Source of the DNA: Opitutaceae bacterium
GTDB taxonomy: Bacteria; Verrucomicrobiota; Verrucomicrobiia; Opitutales; Opitutaceae
Direction: 5' to 3'
DNA length: 64,000 nucleotides
Assembly: GCA_041395105.1 (NCBI GenBank)
Contig: JAWLBB010000001.1
Span: 806,001 to 870,000, forward strand
In this document: positions 1 through 8,262 of the stretch, in pieces
Numbering within the stretch: position 1 is the stretch's first letter
How the letters are laid out: each line of letters opens with the position of its first letter
Made by a program: the position numbers and the translations under genes
Notes under the pieces: model-generated
The model's database searches: none
What the model was told of the DNA's origin: nothing
Seen by the model: the letters and a program-made list of their open reading frames with translations, nothing else

Positions 1-364
1 CGCCGTGCAGGAATTGAGCACCCGCGGCATTGGCCAGTCGGTCCGGCCCGATCGTTTCCGGAGCCGGGTAGGTGAGGGGCAATCCCAGCCCGGCCCTGTG
101 GGTCAGGAGAAAACGGGGAAGTCCGGGTCGGATGGCGGCGAACGTCCGAAGAAGGTGAGGGTTCAGATCCGGCACAACCGAGCAACAGGCCAGACCCTCG
201 ATCGTCTCGGAATCCGGACCGGGGTGCTCAAGCAGCCGGGTCAGTGGATTCCGGTCGGATTCGAGTGCGCGCGAGGGCATCGAGTCCACCTTCAGGCTGC
301 CATCGTCGACGACACATCCGAAATGGGTGTGGGTATTGCCGATGTCTACACAGAGCAGATTCAT
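1..364 (-). CDS. coaX: Type III pantothenate kinase (CoaX), C-terminus cut by window edge
   Basis: This gene would phosphorylate pantothenate, the first step of coenzyme A synthesis, in the cytosol. Reading the minus strand from the ATG at 364 gives 121 codons open to the window edge. The start MNLLCVDIGNTHTHFG carries the ASKHA phosphate-binding DxGNT motif, and residues near 105-115 (ETIGPDRLANA) match the CoaX motif with its conserved GxDR. About half the usual 250-260 residues is present. Its ATG overlaps the TGA of birA by four bases, so it is translationally coupled as the third gene of nadC-birA-coaX. CoaX is insensitive to CoA feedback in other bacteria; nothing here tests that. Confidence 0.9.
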   Translation of the reverse strand, partial: MNLLCVDIGNTHTHFGCVVDDGSLKVDSMPSRALESDRNPLTRLLEHPGPDSETIEGLACCSVVPDLNPHLLRTFAAIRPGLPRFLLTHRAGLGLPLTYPAPETIGPDRLANAAGAQFLHG

Positions 365-1359
365 CGGGTCGACGGGGCCGCCGCGGCCAGAGTGGCGTCT
401 CCGGCCAGGAAGGCACGCCGGGTGCCATCCGGAAACTCGAGCTCAAGGGCGCCCTGGGCATTGATTCCGCGGGCGACTCCCTGAAAACGCTCTTCGCCCT
501 GTCGGAGGGTGACCGACCGGCCGCAGAGCAGGTCAAATCGTTCCCACAACTGGAAGAAGGTGTCCGAGTGTTGGTTGGCAATGAACGTATCGTAGGCCTT
601 TACGATCCGGCCCAGCAGGGCAGCCGTCATTCGATTGATGTCGATTGATTGGCCGAGAACCTGTGAGAGGGAAATGGCGGTGGCCGCGAGGTCGGCCGGC
701 CAGTCTGTCGGGCCGATATTGACATTCAGGCCGAGTCCGAAGACGACATCGCGGATCTGGTCGGAGTCGATGCGTGCCTCGGTCAGCATGCCTCCCAGTT
801 TTCTTCCGTCGAAGAGGATATCATTGGGCCATTTCACGGAAGGGGCGAATCGGCCGAAGTTGCGGAGGGCTTCGCAGACGTTCACTCCCATCCACAGGGT
901 GAAGGTCTGCATGCGGATTGGAGGAATCCTCGGTCGAAAGGCAAAACTGGCATAGAGATTGCCCCGGTCGGGGCTCGACCAGTTGCGCCCGAGTCGTCCG
1001 CGACCGCGGGTCTGACTGCGGGCGAGGACGACAAACGGCGTGACCGCGCCGGCGGCAAGCAGGCGCTCGGCCTCGCTGTTCGTGCTGTCGACCTCTTCGC
1101 GGAACTCGATGGTCGGAATGGACCGAAGGGAGCAATGGGCCTGGACGAGGAGCGGGTTGAGTTCCCGCGGTGCGTCAACCAGTCGGTAACCGCGCCGCCG
1201 AACCGCTTCGAAACGAAAACCCTGCTTCTTCAGGCCCTCCATCCGGGCCCAGATGCCGACTCGCGACATGGCCAGTTCCGCTCCGAGTTCATTGCCGGAG
1301 ACAAAACCGTCACCGGCCTGGAGCATCCTTCGGACGATAAGAAGATCGGACGCGCTCAT
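361..1359 (-). CDS. birA: Biotin-[acetyl-CoA carboxylase] ligase, bifunctional BirA type
   Basis: The protein attaches biotin to the carrier domain of acetyl-CoA carboxylase through biotinyl-AMP. It has 332 residues. Residues 1-60 form a winged helix (SASDLLIVRRML..., then a recognition region ending in RRRGYRLV), which in BirA allows biotin-dependent repression. The catalytic domain carries the signature GRGRLGRNWSS followed by GNLYASF, and the KWPNDI motif. An upstream in-frame start at 1392 exists, but the ATG at 1359 is chosen because it makes a 4-bp ATGA overlap with nadC, matching the overlap at its own 3' end with coaX. A regulatory role for the winged helix is inferred only from the family. 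Confidence 0.93.
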   Translation of the reverse strand: MSASDLLIVRRMLQAGDGFVSGNELGAELAMSRVGIWARMEGLKKQGFRFEAVRRRGYRLVDAPRELNPLLVQAHCSLRSIPTIEFREEVDSTNSEAERLLAAGAVTPFVVLARSQTRGRGRLGRNWSSPDRGNLYASFAFRPRIPPIRMQTFTLWMGVNVCEALRNFGRFAPSVKWPNDILFDGRKLGGMLTEARIDSDQIRDVVFGLGLNVNIGPTDWPADLAATAISLSQVLGQSIDINRMTAALLGRIVKAYDTFIANQHSDTFFQLWERFDLLCGRSVTLRQGEERFQGVARGINAQGALELEFPDGTRRAFLAGDATLAAAAPSTR

Positions 1360-2294
1360 CGGGGTGTCCAATCCAACCCGATATCGACCCACCGGCTCTG
1401 ATGGACGAGGGCTCCGCTCGAAATGAAGTCCAGCCCGAGATGGGCATAAGCGGGGATCGAGTCGAGGGTGATGCCGCCGCTGGCCTCGATCGCGGCCCGC
1501 CCCGCGATCAGGCGGACTGCCTGCCGGATGGCGGACGGCGTGAAATTGTCGAGGAGGATGATCTCGGGGAGGGCTTCCATGACGGCCGGGATCTGGTCGA
1601 GTGCATCCACTTCAACCTCGATCAAGAGGTCAGGGTTCCGGCGTCGGGCGGCCAGGATGGCATCGCGCAGGGCGCTGCCGGTGCCGCTGTCTCTTGCGGC
1701 CAGGTGATTGTCCTTGATCATGACCCGGTCGTAGAGCCCGAGACGGTGGTTCCAGCCTCCGCCCCTTGCCACCGCATACTTTTCGAGAGCCCGGTAGCCT
1801 GGCGTGGTCTTGCGGGTGTCGAGGATACGGGTGGGAGATTCCGCCAGCAGACGGGCGAACCTGGCGGTCTGGGTGGCGATTCCGCTGAGGTGTTGGAGGA
1901 AATTGAGGATGACTCTCTCGGCGGTGAGAAGCCGGGCGGCCGGCAGTGAGAATTGGCCGAGGGCATCGCCTGCCTCGACCGTATCACCATCCCGGCGCAA
2001 GGGGCGGAATCCCGTCGACTGTCCATAGCAGTCCAGGATCAACGGGACGAGAGGCAATCCGCAGACGACCATCGGCTGGCGGGCCACGAGTCGGGCCCGA
2101 CCGGCCGTGGCCGGCGCAATCAGGCTCCGGGTGGTCACGTCGCCCCGGTGGGCGGCGGACCGGCGGAAACCCGAACCGGACAGATCCTCGCGACGGGCGA
2201 GGCTGATCAGGGTTCGAAGGGCTGAAGGCTCGAGATCGGACCACGATATCTGCTCGCACCGGGGGAGACTGGATGTTAGCCGTTTCCTTTTCAT
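1356..2294 (-). CDS. nadC: Nicotinate-nucleotide pyrophosphorylase (quinolinate phosphoribosyltransferase)
   Basis: NadC converts quinolinate and PRPP to nicotinate mononucleotide in de novo NAD synthesis. The protein has 312 residues, slightly above the usual 280-300 because of an N-terminal extension of about 30 residues. It shows the family motifs EDLSGSG near the start, LNFLQHLSGIAT in the middle, DTRKTTPGYR in the PRPP-binding region, and the C-terminal barrel (VEVDALDQI, ILLDNF, EASGGI). The ATG at 2294 was chosen because the frame upstream has no family similarity and runs under the divergent small gene. It heads the nadC-birA-coaX overlapping chain. No nadA or nadB is in the window. 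Confidence 0.93.
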   Translation of the reverse strand: MKRKRLTSSLPRCEQISWSDLEPSALRTLISLARREDLSGSGFRRSAAHRGDVTTRSLIAPATAGRARLVARQPMVVCGLPLVPLILDCYGQSTGFRPLRRDGDTVEAGDALGQFSLPAARLLTAERVILNFLQHLSGIATQTARFARLLAESPTRILDTRKTTPGYRALEKYAVARGGGWNHRLGLYDRVMIKDNHLAARDSGTGSALRDAILAARRRNPDLLIEVEVDALDQIPAVMEALPEIILLDNFTPSAIRQAVRLIAGRAAIEASGGITLDSIPAYAHLGLDFISSGALVHQSRWVDIGLDWTPR

Positions 2295-2314
2295 CTCGAG
2301 ACGTTTGAAGATCA

Positions 2315-2608
2315 ATGAACAGGATAGAGGCATTCCACAGCAGTGTTGCAAGCGAAGAGGCACCCCCCGCAGGGTATACACCGGCCATTCAGGCACTCTG
2401 GTGGGACGCCAGGGGCGATTGGCACCGCGCCCATGAAGCCACCCAGGAAGATTCCGGTCAGGCGGTGTCCTGGGTTCATGCCTTCCTGCATCGCAAGGAA
2501 GGGGACCTGTCCAATGCCGGTTACTGGTATGCCAGGGCGGGACGGGTGGCTGCCTCGGGCTCCCTCGATGCGGAAAGAGATGCAATCCTCGCAGAATTGC
2601 TGGGCTGA
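2315..2608 (+). CDS. Conserved small protein of unknown function
   Basis: This 97-residue protein lies 20 bp from and divergent to nadC. It is rich in Trp, His and Ala, with the segments ALWWDARGDWHRAHE, VSWVHAFLHRKEGDLSNA and YWYARAG. From memory, very similar small proteins occur in many Gram-negative genomes as uncharacterised cytosolic proteins, and the pattern of paired helices with regularly placed aromatics suggests a TPR-like fold. No signal peptide, membrane segment or catalytic motif is visible. Codon use and GC resemble the neighbours, so it is probably a real core gene. No function can be assigned. Confidence 0.75.
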   Translation: MNRIEAFHSSVASEEAPPAGYTPAIQALWWDARGDWHRAHEATQEDSGQAVSWVHAFLHRKEGDLSNAGYWYARAGRVAASGSLDAERDAILAELLG

Positions 2609-2617
2609 GGTCCGGCC

Positions 2618-3091
2618 TTACTCGACCGTTCCCACGGTTTCCTTGATGGAACCGCAGTGCAGCATGGCGGCCCCGTAGTAAGGATTGGCCACCTCCGGCT
2701 TGGTCTGGATCCAGTCGGCCTTGGCCATCGGGCAGGTCATCACATAGTGACCGGGGATCCATTGGGCCAGGCGGATGACCTGTTTGGAGATGTCCCGAAA
2801 GATGATCCGTGCCTCATCGATCGTCCGGGAGCGTTCGAGGTCTGCCACCCGGCGGTCGAGGTCCTCTTCGCCGAGGCATTCCGCCCAGAGTCCAAGGTCC
2901 TCGGCCCCGTCAATCGCCCCCTTCAGATCGTCCGCCGCCAGGGCCACGGCGATTTTCTCGTAGGACGGAATGAGGTCGGCGCAGGCCTCCTTGCAGCAGG
3001 TCCCCTGGGGCACCGCCGATCCGACGTCTTCCGCAAAACCGGCGCAGGTGAAGAGAAACACGGGGAGGAGGAGGAGGCGTGCGATTTTCAT
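2618..3091 (-). CDS. Secreted DUF3347-domain protein
   Basis: The 157-residue product starts with a clear signal peptide (MKIARLLLLPVFLFTCAGFA, cleavage near AEDV) and should act in the periplasm. The C-terminal part (YVMTCPMAKADWIQ ... NPYYGAAMLHCGSIKETV) matches the DUF3347 family, which occurs in heavy-metal and copper-associated periplasmic proteins and at the end of some CusB-like adaptors. Paired Cys and Met residues (TCCKEAC, MTCPM, LHCGS) fit a metal-binding role, but that is inference. The longer frame beginning at 3139 is rejected because the signal peptide starts at 3091. It sits just downstream of proA on the same strand with 16 bp between them. Confidence 0.8.
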   Translation of the reverse strand: MKIARLLLLPVFLFTCAGFAEDVGSAVPQGTCCKEACADLIPSYEKIAVALAADDLKGAIDGAEDLGLWAECLGEEDLDRRVADLERSRTIDEARIIFRDISKQVIRLAQWIPGHYVMTCPMAKADWIQTKPEVANPYYGAAMLHCGSIKETVGTVE

Positions 3092-3107
3092 GCGGGTGTC
3101 TGGGACA

Positions 3108-4391
3108 TCAGCGGATCTGTCCGGTTCCGCGGATGACATACTTGTAGCTGCAGAGTTCGGTCAGGCCCATCGGCCCGCGGGCATGGAGCTTGTCGGTCGA
3201 GATCCCGATCTCGGCGCCGAGGCCGAACTCGAATCCGTCGGTGAAACGGGTGCTGGCATTCCAGTAGACGGTGGCGGAGTCGACGCCGGCAAGGAATCGG
3301 TCGGCCCGGCTTTCATCCCGGGTGATGATGGCGTCGCTGTGGGCGGAGCCAAAGGTGTTGATGTCGCGGATGGCGGCGTCGAGAGACGGGACCACCCGGA
3401 CAGCGAGGATCAGGTCGAGGTATTCTTCACTCCAGTCGGCCTCGGTGGCCGGCTGAAAATCGATCTGGTGTGCCTCAAGGATGGCGGCTGCGGCCGGGTC
3501 GACCCGGAGTTGAACCGCGTGTCGACGAAGGGAGCGGGCCAGGCCGGGCAGGAGGGTGGAAGCCACCCCGGCGTGGATGAAAAGGTTTTCTGCCGCGTTG
3601 CAGACGGAGGGACGCTGACACTTGGCGTTGATGACAATTGCCTCGGCCATGGCCGGATCGGCCTCCCGATCGACGTAGACGGTGCATACGCCCTTGTAGT
3701 GTTTGATCACCGGGATGGTCGAGGTTTCGGCCACAAAGCGGATGAGCCCCTCGCCGCCCCGCGGGATGATGCAATTGACCAGGCTGTCCAGTTTCAGCAG
3801 GGTCAGGAGGGCATTGCGGTCGGTCGTCGGGATGAGTTGAATGGCCGCTTCGGGCAGGTTGGAATCCCTGAGTGCCTGTCGGATCAGGCCGGCCAGGGCC
3901 TGGTTGGTGTGGAACGCTTCCTTTCCGCCGCGAAGGATGGCGGCGTTGCCGGATTTGAGGCAGAGGATGGAGCAATCGACGGTCACATTGGGGCGCGACT
4001 CGTAGATGATGCCGATGACTCCGATGGGAACGCGGACCTTTTGGATCTCAATCCCGTTCGGTCGGACCGTTTTCTCGATTTCCAGGCCCACCGGGTCGGG
4101 CAGATCGCGAACCTCGCGGGTGCCTTCGGCCATGGCTTTGATCCGGGCATCGGTCAGGCGAAGACGGTCGAGGAGTGCGCCGGTCAGTCCGGCGGCTTCA
4201 CCGGCTTCAAGATCCCTGGCGTTTTCAGACTGGAGGATTGCCACCGAAGATTCCACCAGATCGGCCAGACGGCTGAGAAAGGCGTTCTTGGACGCGGTCG
4301 ACGCGGTGGCCAGGCGGAGGGATGCCTCCCTCGCCCGGCCGGCCATGGCACGGACCATCTGGTCCAATTCGGTATCAATCGCGGTCGTCAC
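3108..4391 (-). CDS. proA: Gamma-glutamyl phosphate reductase
   Basis: ProA reduces gamma-glutamyl phosphate to glutamate semialdehyde with NADPH, the second step of proline synthesis. The 427-residue length is typical. Visible hallmarks are IGVIGIIYESRPNVT, the nucleotide-binding LKSGNAAILRGGKEA, and the catalytic cysteine C264 in QRPSVCNAAENL. The C-terminus has the conserved FTDGFEFGLGAEIGIST and ARGPMGL. No proB lies nearby, so the glutamate kinase must be encoded elsewhere. The gene is divergent from the EEP-family gene at 4509. Confidence 0.97.
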   Translation of the reverse strand: MTTAIDTELDQMVRAMAGRAREASLRLATASTASKNAFLSRLADLVESSVAILQSENARDLEAGEAAGLTGALLDRLRLTDARIKAMAEGTREVRDLPDPVGLEIEKTVRPNGIEIQKVRVPIGVIGIIYESRPNVTVDCSILCLKSGNAAILRGGKEAFHTNQALAGLIRQALRDSNLPEAAIQLIPTTDRNALLTLLKLDSLVNCIIPRGGEGLIRFVAETSTIPVIKHYKGVCTVYVDREADPAMAEAIVINAKCQRPSVCNAAENLFIHAGVASTLLPGLARSLRRHAVQLRVDPAAAAILEAHQIDFQPATEADWSEEYLDLILAVRVVPSLDAAIRDINTFGSAHSDAIITRDESRADRFLAGVDSATVYWNASTRFTDGFEFGLGAEIGISTDKLHARGPMGLTELCSYKYVIRGTGQIR

Positions 4392-4508
4392 GGCTCAAAC
4401 CAAGGCCGGGATCGCCGAATATTCAAGAAATACCGCAGTTGCTTGATCCGCCGGTTCCCCCTTGCTATCGTCGGAATCTGCATTTCCGTTGAGCGGTTTT
4501 TCCTTTCC

Positions 4509-5366
4509 ATGCCGAGCCTGAGATTACTGACCCTGAATATCGCCCACGGACGCGGACTGTCCCTCTATCAGGGGTTTCACTCTCTCAAGTACATTCACCG
4601 CAACCTCGACCGAATTGCGCACCTTCTGCGTCGCCTGCGGCCGGATATCGTGGCCCTGCAGGAAGTGGATGAGAGTTCCCATTGGAACAAGCACATCAAT
4701 CTCCTCAGTTACCTCCAGGAAAACGCCGCTTATTCGCACGCCTTTCTCGGCGTGCATAATCGTCGCGGGGGGGAGAAGGAGCTGGCTTACGGGAATGCCA
4801 TCCTGTCCCACCACAAGATCCACTCGACCGAGGCCATACCATTCGGAACCAAGACCCTCGGGGAGAAGGGCTACGTCTTCGCCCAGGTGGAGGTGGGGCA
4901 GAGGGTGATCCCCGTGATCAACCTGCACCTCGACTACCGATCAAGGCGGATCCGCACCGAGCAGGTTGAACGCATCATTGAGGATCTGGACGAACGGTCG
5001 CGACACCTCGAGGGATCCCAGCGGATGGCGCCGATCATCTTCGGCGATTTCAACTCCTCTTCGAAACGCGCGCGGGATGCCGTCCAACACCTTCTCTCCC
5101 ATGTCCGCAAGCATACCCACTACCAGATTCATCCGGAGGGAGGGCGGACGTTTCCCGCTCATTTTCCGCGTTGGGGTTTCGATTTTTTCTTTGTCCCGCC
5201 GGAATATGAAGTGACCAGTTGCCGGGTCATCCGCAGCTATGTCTCCGACCACCGTCCGGTGCTGATGCAGATCCGTCTGCCGGACTCCGCGGCGGCGGGA
5301 ATCAATGGCGATTCGGCGGTTGCCGGGGCGGGCGTCGAACCCGGCGGGCCGGTCAATCCAGCCTGA
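4509..5366 (+). CDS. Endonuclease/exonuclease/phosphatase (EEP) family protein
   Basis: The 285-residue protein has the full EEP fold signature: N in TLNIAHGRG, metal ligand E in VALQEVDES, INLHLDY, GDFNS, and the terminal SDHRPVL pair. These are the catalytic residues of DNase I-like metal-dependent phosphodiesterases. The substrate cannot be read from sequence; relatives act on nucleic acids, phosphoinositides or sphingomyelin. No signal peptide is seen, so it is probably cytosolic. The same frame is open far upstream, but that part is the antisense shadow of proA, and the ATG at 4509 begins the recognisable domain. Its 3' end overlaps the convergent PfkB-family gene by 14 bp. Confidence 0.88.
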   Translation: MPSLRLLTLNIAHGRGLSLYQGFHSLKYIHRNLDRIAHLLRRLRPDIVALQEVDESSHWNKHINLLSYLQENAAYSHAFLGVHNRRGGEKELAYGNAILSHHKIHSTEAIPFGTKTLGEKGYVFAQVEVGQRVIPVINLHLDYRSRRIRTEQVERIIEDLDERSRHLEGSQRMAPIIFGDFNSSSKRARDAVQHLLSHVRKHTHYQIHPEGGRTFPAHFPRWGFDFFFVPPEYEVTSCRVIRSYVSDHRPVLMQIRLPDSAAAGINGDSAVAGAGVEPGGPVNPA

Positions 5367-6276
5367 TCAGCCGGAGCAGATCGGCGGAACGGGCATCGAT
5401 CTCGGCCCGGCCCGCCGCTTCCAGACGGTCGCAGGAAAACGACTCGACGGTGAGACTGGCGGTGGCGGTGGCCTGAATCAGGGCGCGTTTGAGCGCGGCG
5501 AAGCCGGTCGCTCCCTGTGCGGCCAGACTGCCGACGAGCGCACCGAGATAAGAGTCACCCGCGCCGGTCGGATCTTCGACCCGGGTGACGGGATAGGCGG
5601 GGAGCATGAAAAGCCCGTCCGAATGGAAGAGAACGGAGCCGTGTTCACCCTTCTTGATCACGATGGTCTTCGGCCCCAACCCCTTCAGGCGTCTTCCGGC
5701 CAGAATCAGATTGGACTCCCCCGTCAACATCCGGGCCTCATCGTCATTGACCACAAACAGGTCGAGGCGGGGCAGGAGGCGGTCGAGGTCACTCCGGGAG
5801 ATATCGATCCACAGGTTCATGGTATCGGCGGCCACGAAGGGGTGGCCGCTGATCTGATCGAGAACATTGTGCTGGAGCGCGGGGTGGATGTTTCCCAGCA
5901 GGACGTAGGGCGTCGACCGGTAGCTGTCGGGAAGGACCGGATTGAAGTGCTCAAAAACATTGAGGTCGGTCCGGGTCGTCTCGCGGGTGGCGAAATTCTC
6001 TCCGTAAACACCCGACCAGTAGAAGGTGGGCCCGGAGGGGTCCGTCTGGAGGCCGGTCAGGTCGATCGGATGGCGGCGCAAGCGCTCGAAGTGGGCTTCG
6101 GAAAAGTCGTTGCCGACCACACCGACCAGGTTGACGGGGGACTGGTAGCTGGCGGCGATCGACGCGTAGGTGGCCGACCCGCCGAGAACGCGGCCGCTTT
6201 CCGCAGTCGAAGTGGTGATATCGTCAAAGGCGACCGAGCCGACGATCAGAACAGGCGATTGGGTGGAGGCGCGCAT
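5353..6276 (-). CDS. PfkB-family carbohydrate/nucleoside kinase
   Basis: The 307-residue protein belongs to the ribokinase-like fold. It shows the N-terminal VLIVGSVAFDDI strand, the glycine-rich GGSATYASIAAS segment, and the C-terminal PfkB signature VEDPTGAGDSYLGALVGSLA, in which the Asp of GAGD is the catalytic base. Substrate may be a sugar, adenosine or another nucleoside and cannot be fixed from motifs. The ATG at 6276 is used because the upstream in-frame part is not conserved-looking. It is convergent with the EEP gene (14-bp overlap) and divergent from the small membrane protein. Confidence 0.87.
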   Translation of the reverse strand: MRASTQSPVLIVGSVAFDDITTSTAESGRVLGGSATYASIAASYQSPVNLVGVVGNDFSEAHFERLRRHPIDLTGLQTDPSGPTFYWSGVYGENFATRETTRTDLNVFEHFNPVLPDSYRSTPYVLLGNIHPALQHNVLDQISGHPFVAADTMNLWIDISRSDLDRLLPRLDLFVVNDDEARMLTGESNLILAGRRLKGLGPKTIVIKKGEHGSVLFHSDGLFMLPAYPVTRVEDPTGAGDSYLGALVGSLAAQGATGFAALKRALIQATATASLTVESFSCDRLEAAGRAEIDARSADLLRLIRLD

Positions 6277-6387
6277 GATGTTAGGGCAACAGGTTCTGGC
6301 AGGAACCCGGGGGTCTTGCCAAGCCTGGATCTGCGGAACGGTTTTCGGATAGCCGGCATTGCATTTGGTCCGGCCACTTCTTAACCC

Positions 6388-6591
6388 TTGAAAAGCGTGC
6401 CCAATCCGATCCAACCGTTGATGGAGAATCTGTCGGCCTACCCGTCCTGGCTGGTGGCCGCCTGCACCCTGATCGTGCTCACGGGGGTCTGCGCCTTTTT
6501 CTTCAAGGTCTTCCGCTTCGTCATCGTGACCGCCCTTGTTGTGGTCGGGTTGATTCTGACCGCTTATGTGACCCTGCGGCTGGCCGACTGA
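6388..6591 (+). CDS. Small membrane protein, two predicted helices
   Basis: The short product (67 residues from TTG 6388, 56 from ATG 6421) contains two hydrophobic stretches, SWLVAACTLIVLTGVCAFFF and FVIVTALVVVGLILTAYVTL, so it should be a hairpin in the inner membrane. No domain is recognised. The start is uncertain: TTG 6388, GTG 6397 and ATG 6421 are all in frame and none has a strong ribosome site. It lies 60 bp upstream of pyrG on the same strand and may share its transcript. Opitutales genomes often carry such short membrane proteins; no role can be assigned. Confidence 0.55.
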   Translation: MKSVPNPIQPLMENLSAYPSWLVAACTLIVLTGVCAFFFKVFRFVIVTALVVVGLILTAYVTLRLAD

Positions 6592-6651
6592 AGAAGGCTT
6601 CCGGCCAGAGTTTGCTTGTAAAGGCTTTTGGCCCCGGTTTAACACTCGCCG

Positions 6652-8253
6652 ATGAAGTACATCTTCGTAACCGGCGGTGTGGTATCTTCCCTGGGCAAGG
6701 GGCTGACGGCAGCCGCACTGGGTGCGTTACTGGAGGAACGGGGCCTGACCGTTCGGATTCAGAAGTTCGATCCTTATCTGAATGTGGACCCCGGGACGAT
6801 GAGTCCGTTTCAGCATGGCGAGGTGTACGTGCTCGATGACGGTGCTGAGACGGATCTTGATCTTGGTCATTATGAGCGCTTTACATCGGGACAACTCAGC
6901 CGGCTGAACAACCTGACCTCAGGCCAGATCTACGAGTCGGTCATCCAGAACGAGCGGCGCGGGGTCTATCTGGGCAAGACGGTTCAGGTGATTCCCCATG
7001 TGACCAACGAAATCAAGGAACGCCTTCGGCAGACTGGAGAGAATGTCGATGTGCTCATTACGGAGATTGGCGGAACAACCGGCGACATCGAGGGCCTGCC
7101 GTTCCTCGAAGCCATGAGGCAGTTCGCGCTCGAGGTCGGGCACGGCAACGTCCTCTTCATGCACGTGACCCTGATTCCGTATCTCAAGGCGGCGGGTGAG
7201 CTGAAGACCAAGCCCACCCAGCAGAGTGTCGCCAAGCTGCGCGAGATCGGCATACAGCCGGACATCCTGGTCTGCCGTTGCGATCACCCGCTGAGCAATG
7301 AGTTGCGGGAAAAACTCAGCCTCTTCTGTAACGTGCCGGTCCGGGCCGTCATCGAGGAGATGGACGTCGAGTCGTCGATCTATGAACTGCCCCTCATGCT
7401 CCAGCGCGAGAAGGTTGACGATCTCGTGGTTGAAGGACTTGGCCTGACCGCGCCGCCCAGCGGTCGCAATGTCTGGACGGATGTCGTGCGCCGTCTGAAA
7501 TCCCCGGCCAACCGGGTCGAGATCGGGGTGGTCGGGAAGTACATCGAACTCCAGGATGCCTACAAATCGGTTTATGAATCCCTGACCCATGGAGGGATTG
7601 CCAACGATTGTGCGGTCAAGATCGTGCGGATTGATGCCGAAGCGCTGGAGGAGGAGAATGGTGGCGAGCGCTTCAAGGGCCTCGACGGCATACTGGTTCC
7701 GGGCGGGTTCGGTGATCGCGGAACGGAGGGCAAGATCGCGGCGGCCCGTTATGCACGGGAAAAGAAGGTTCCCTATTTCGGCCTCTGCCTGGGCCTGCAG
7801 ATCGCGGTCATCGAGTTTGCCCGGCATATCCTCAAACTGGAGACGGCCAACAGCCTGGAGTTCGATCCCGAATCTTCGGACCCCGTCATCACCCTGATGG
7901 AGGAGCAGAAGCTGGTCGTCGACAAGGGGGCGACCATGCGGCTTGGCTCCTACGAGTGTGCGCTGGTTCCCGGCACCCTGTCGGCCAAGGCCTACGGGAC
8001 CTCCTCCGTTCGTGAGCGCCATCGTCATCGCTACGAGGTGAACAACGACTATGTGGAGCGGCTGGAAGCGGCGGGCATGCGCGTGAGTGGACGCAATCCC
8101 AAGCGGAATCTGGTCGAGATCGTCGAGCTGGTTGACCATCCCTGGTTCGTTGCGGTTCAGTTTCATCCGGAATTCCAGTCCAAACCGAACCGGGCCCATC
8201 CTCTTTTTGCGGATTTCATCGCGGCGGCCATCCGCAGGAAGAACAATCGTTGA
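6652..8253 (+). CDS. pyrG: CTP synthase
   Basis: PyrG aminates UTP to CTP using glutamine and ATP. The 533-residue product has the N-terminal synthetase domain (MKYIFVTGGVVSSLGKG P-loop, FDPYLNVDPGTMSPFQHGE) and the C-terminal class I glutaminase domain with nucleophile C379 in FGLCLGLQ and the His-Glu pair in VQFHPEFQS. Length and domain order match the E. coli enzyme, where the nucleophile is also C379. kdsA starts 9 bp after its stop. The pairing is meaningful, because KDO is activated as CMP-KDO using CTP, and the pyrG-kdsA neighbourhood is common in Gram-negative bacteria. Confidence 0.98.
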   Translation: MKYIFVTGGVVSSLGKGLTAAALGALLEERGLTVRIQKFDPYLNVDPGTMSPFQHGEVYVLDDGAETDLDLGHYERFTSGQLSRLNNLTSGQIYESVIQNERRGVYLGKTVQVIPHVTNEIKERLRQTGENVDVLITEIGGTTGDIEGLPFLEAMRQFALEVGHGNVLFMHVTLIPYLKAAGELKTKPTQQSVAKLREIGIQPDILVCRCDHPLSNELREKLSLFCNVPVRAVIEEMDVESSIYELPLMLQREKVDDLVVEGLGLTAPPSGRNVWTDVVRRLKSPANRVEIGVVGKYIELQDAYKSVYESLTHGGIANDCAVKIVRIDAEALEEENGGERFKGLDGILVPGGFGDRGTEGKIAAARYAREKKVPYFGLCLGLQIAVIEFARHILKLETANSLEFDPESSDPVITLMEEQKLVVDKGATMRLGSYECALVPGTLSAKAYGTSSVRERHRHRYEVNNDYVERLEAAGMRVSGRNPKRNLVEIVELVDHPWFVAVQFHPEFQSKPNRAHPLFADFIAAAIRRKNNR

Positions 8254-8262
8254 CTGTCTGAC

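Noticed and set aside
2295..2762. Upstream extension of the nadC frame
   Set aside because: It lies under the divergent small gene and has no NadC similarity before the ATG at 2294.
2970..4508. Long plus-strand frame running into the EEP gene
   Set aside because: It is antisense to proA and has no family similarity before 4509; the high-GC chromosome gives such shadows.
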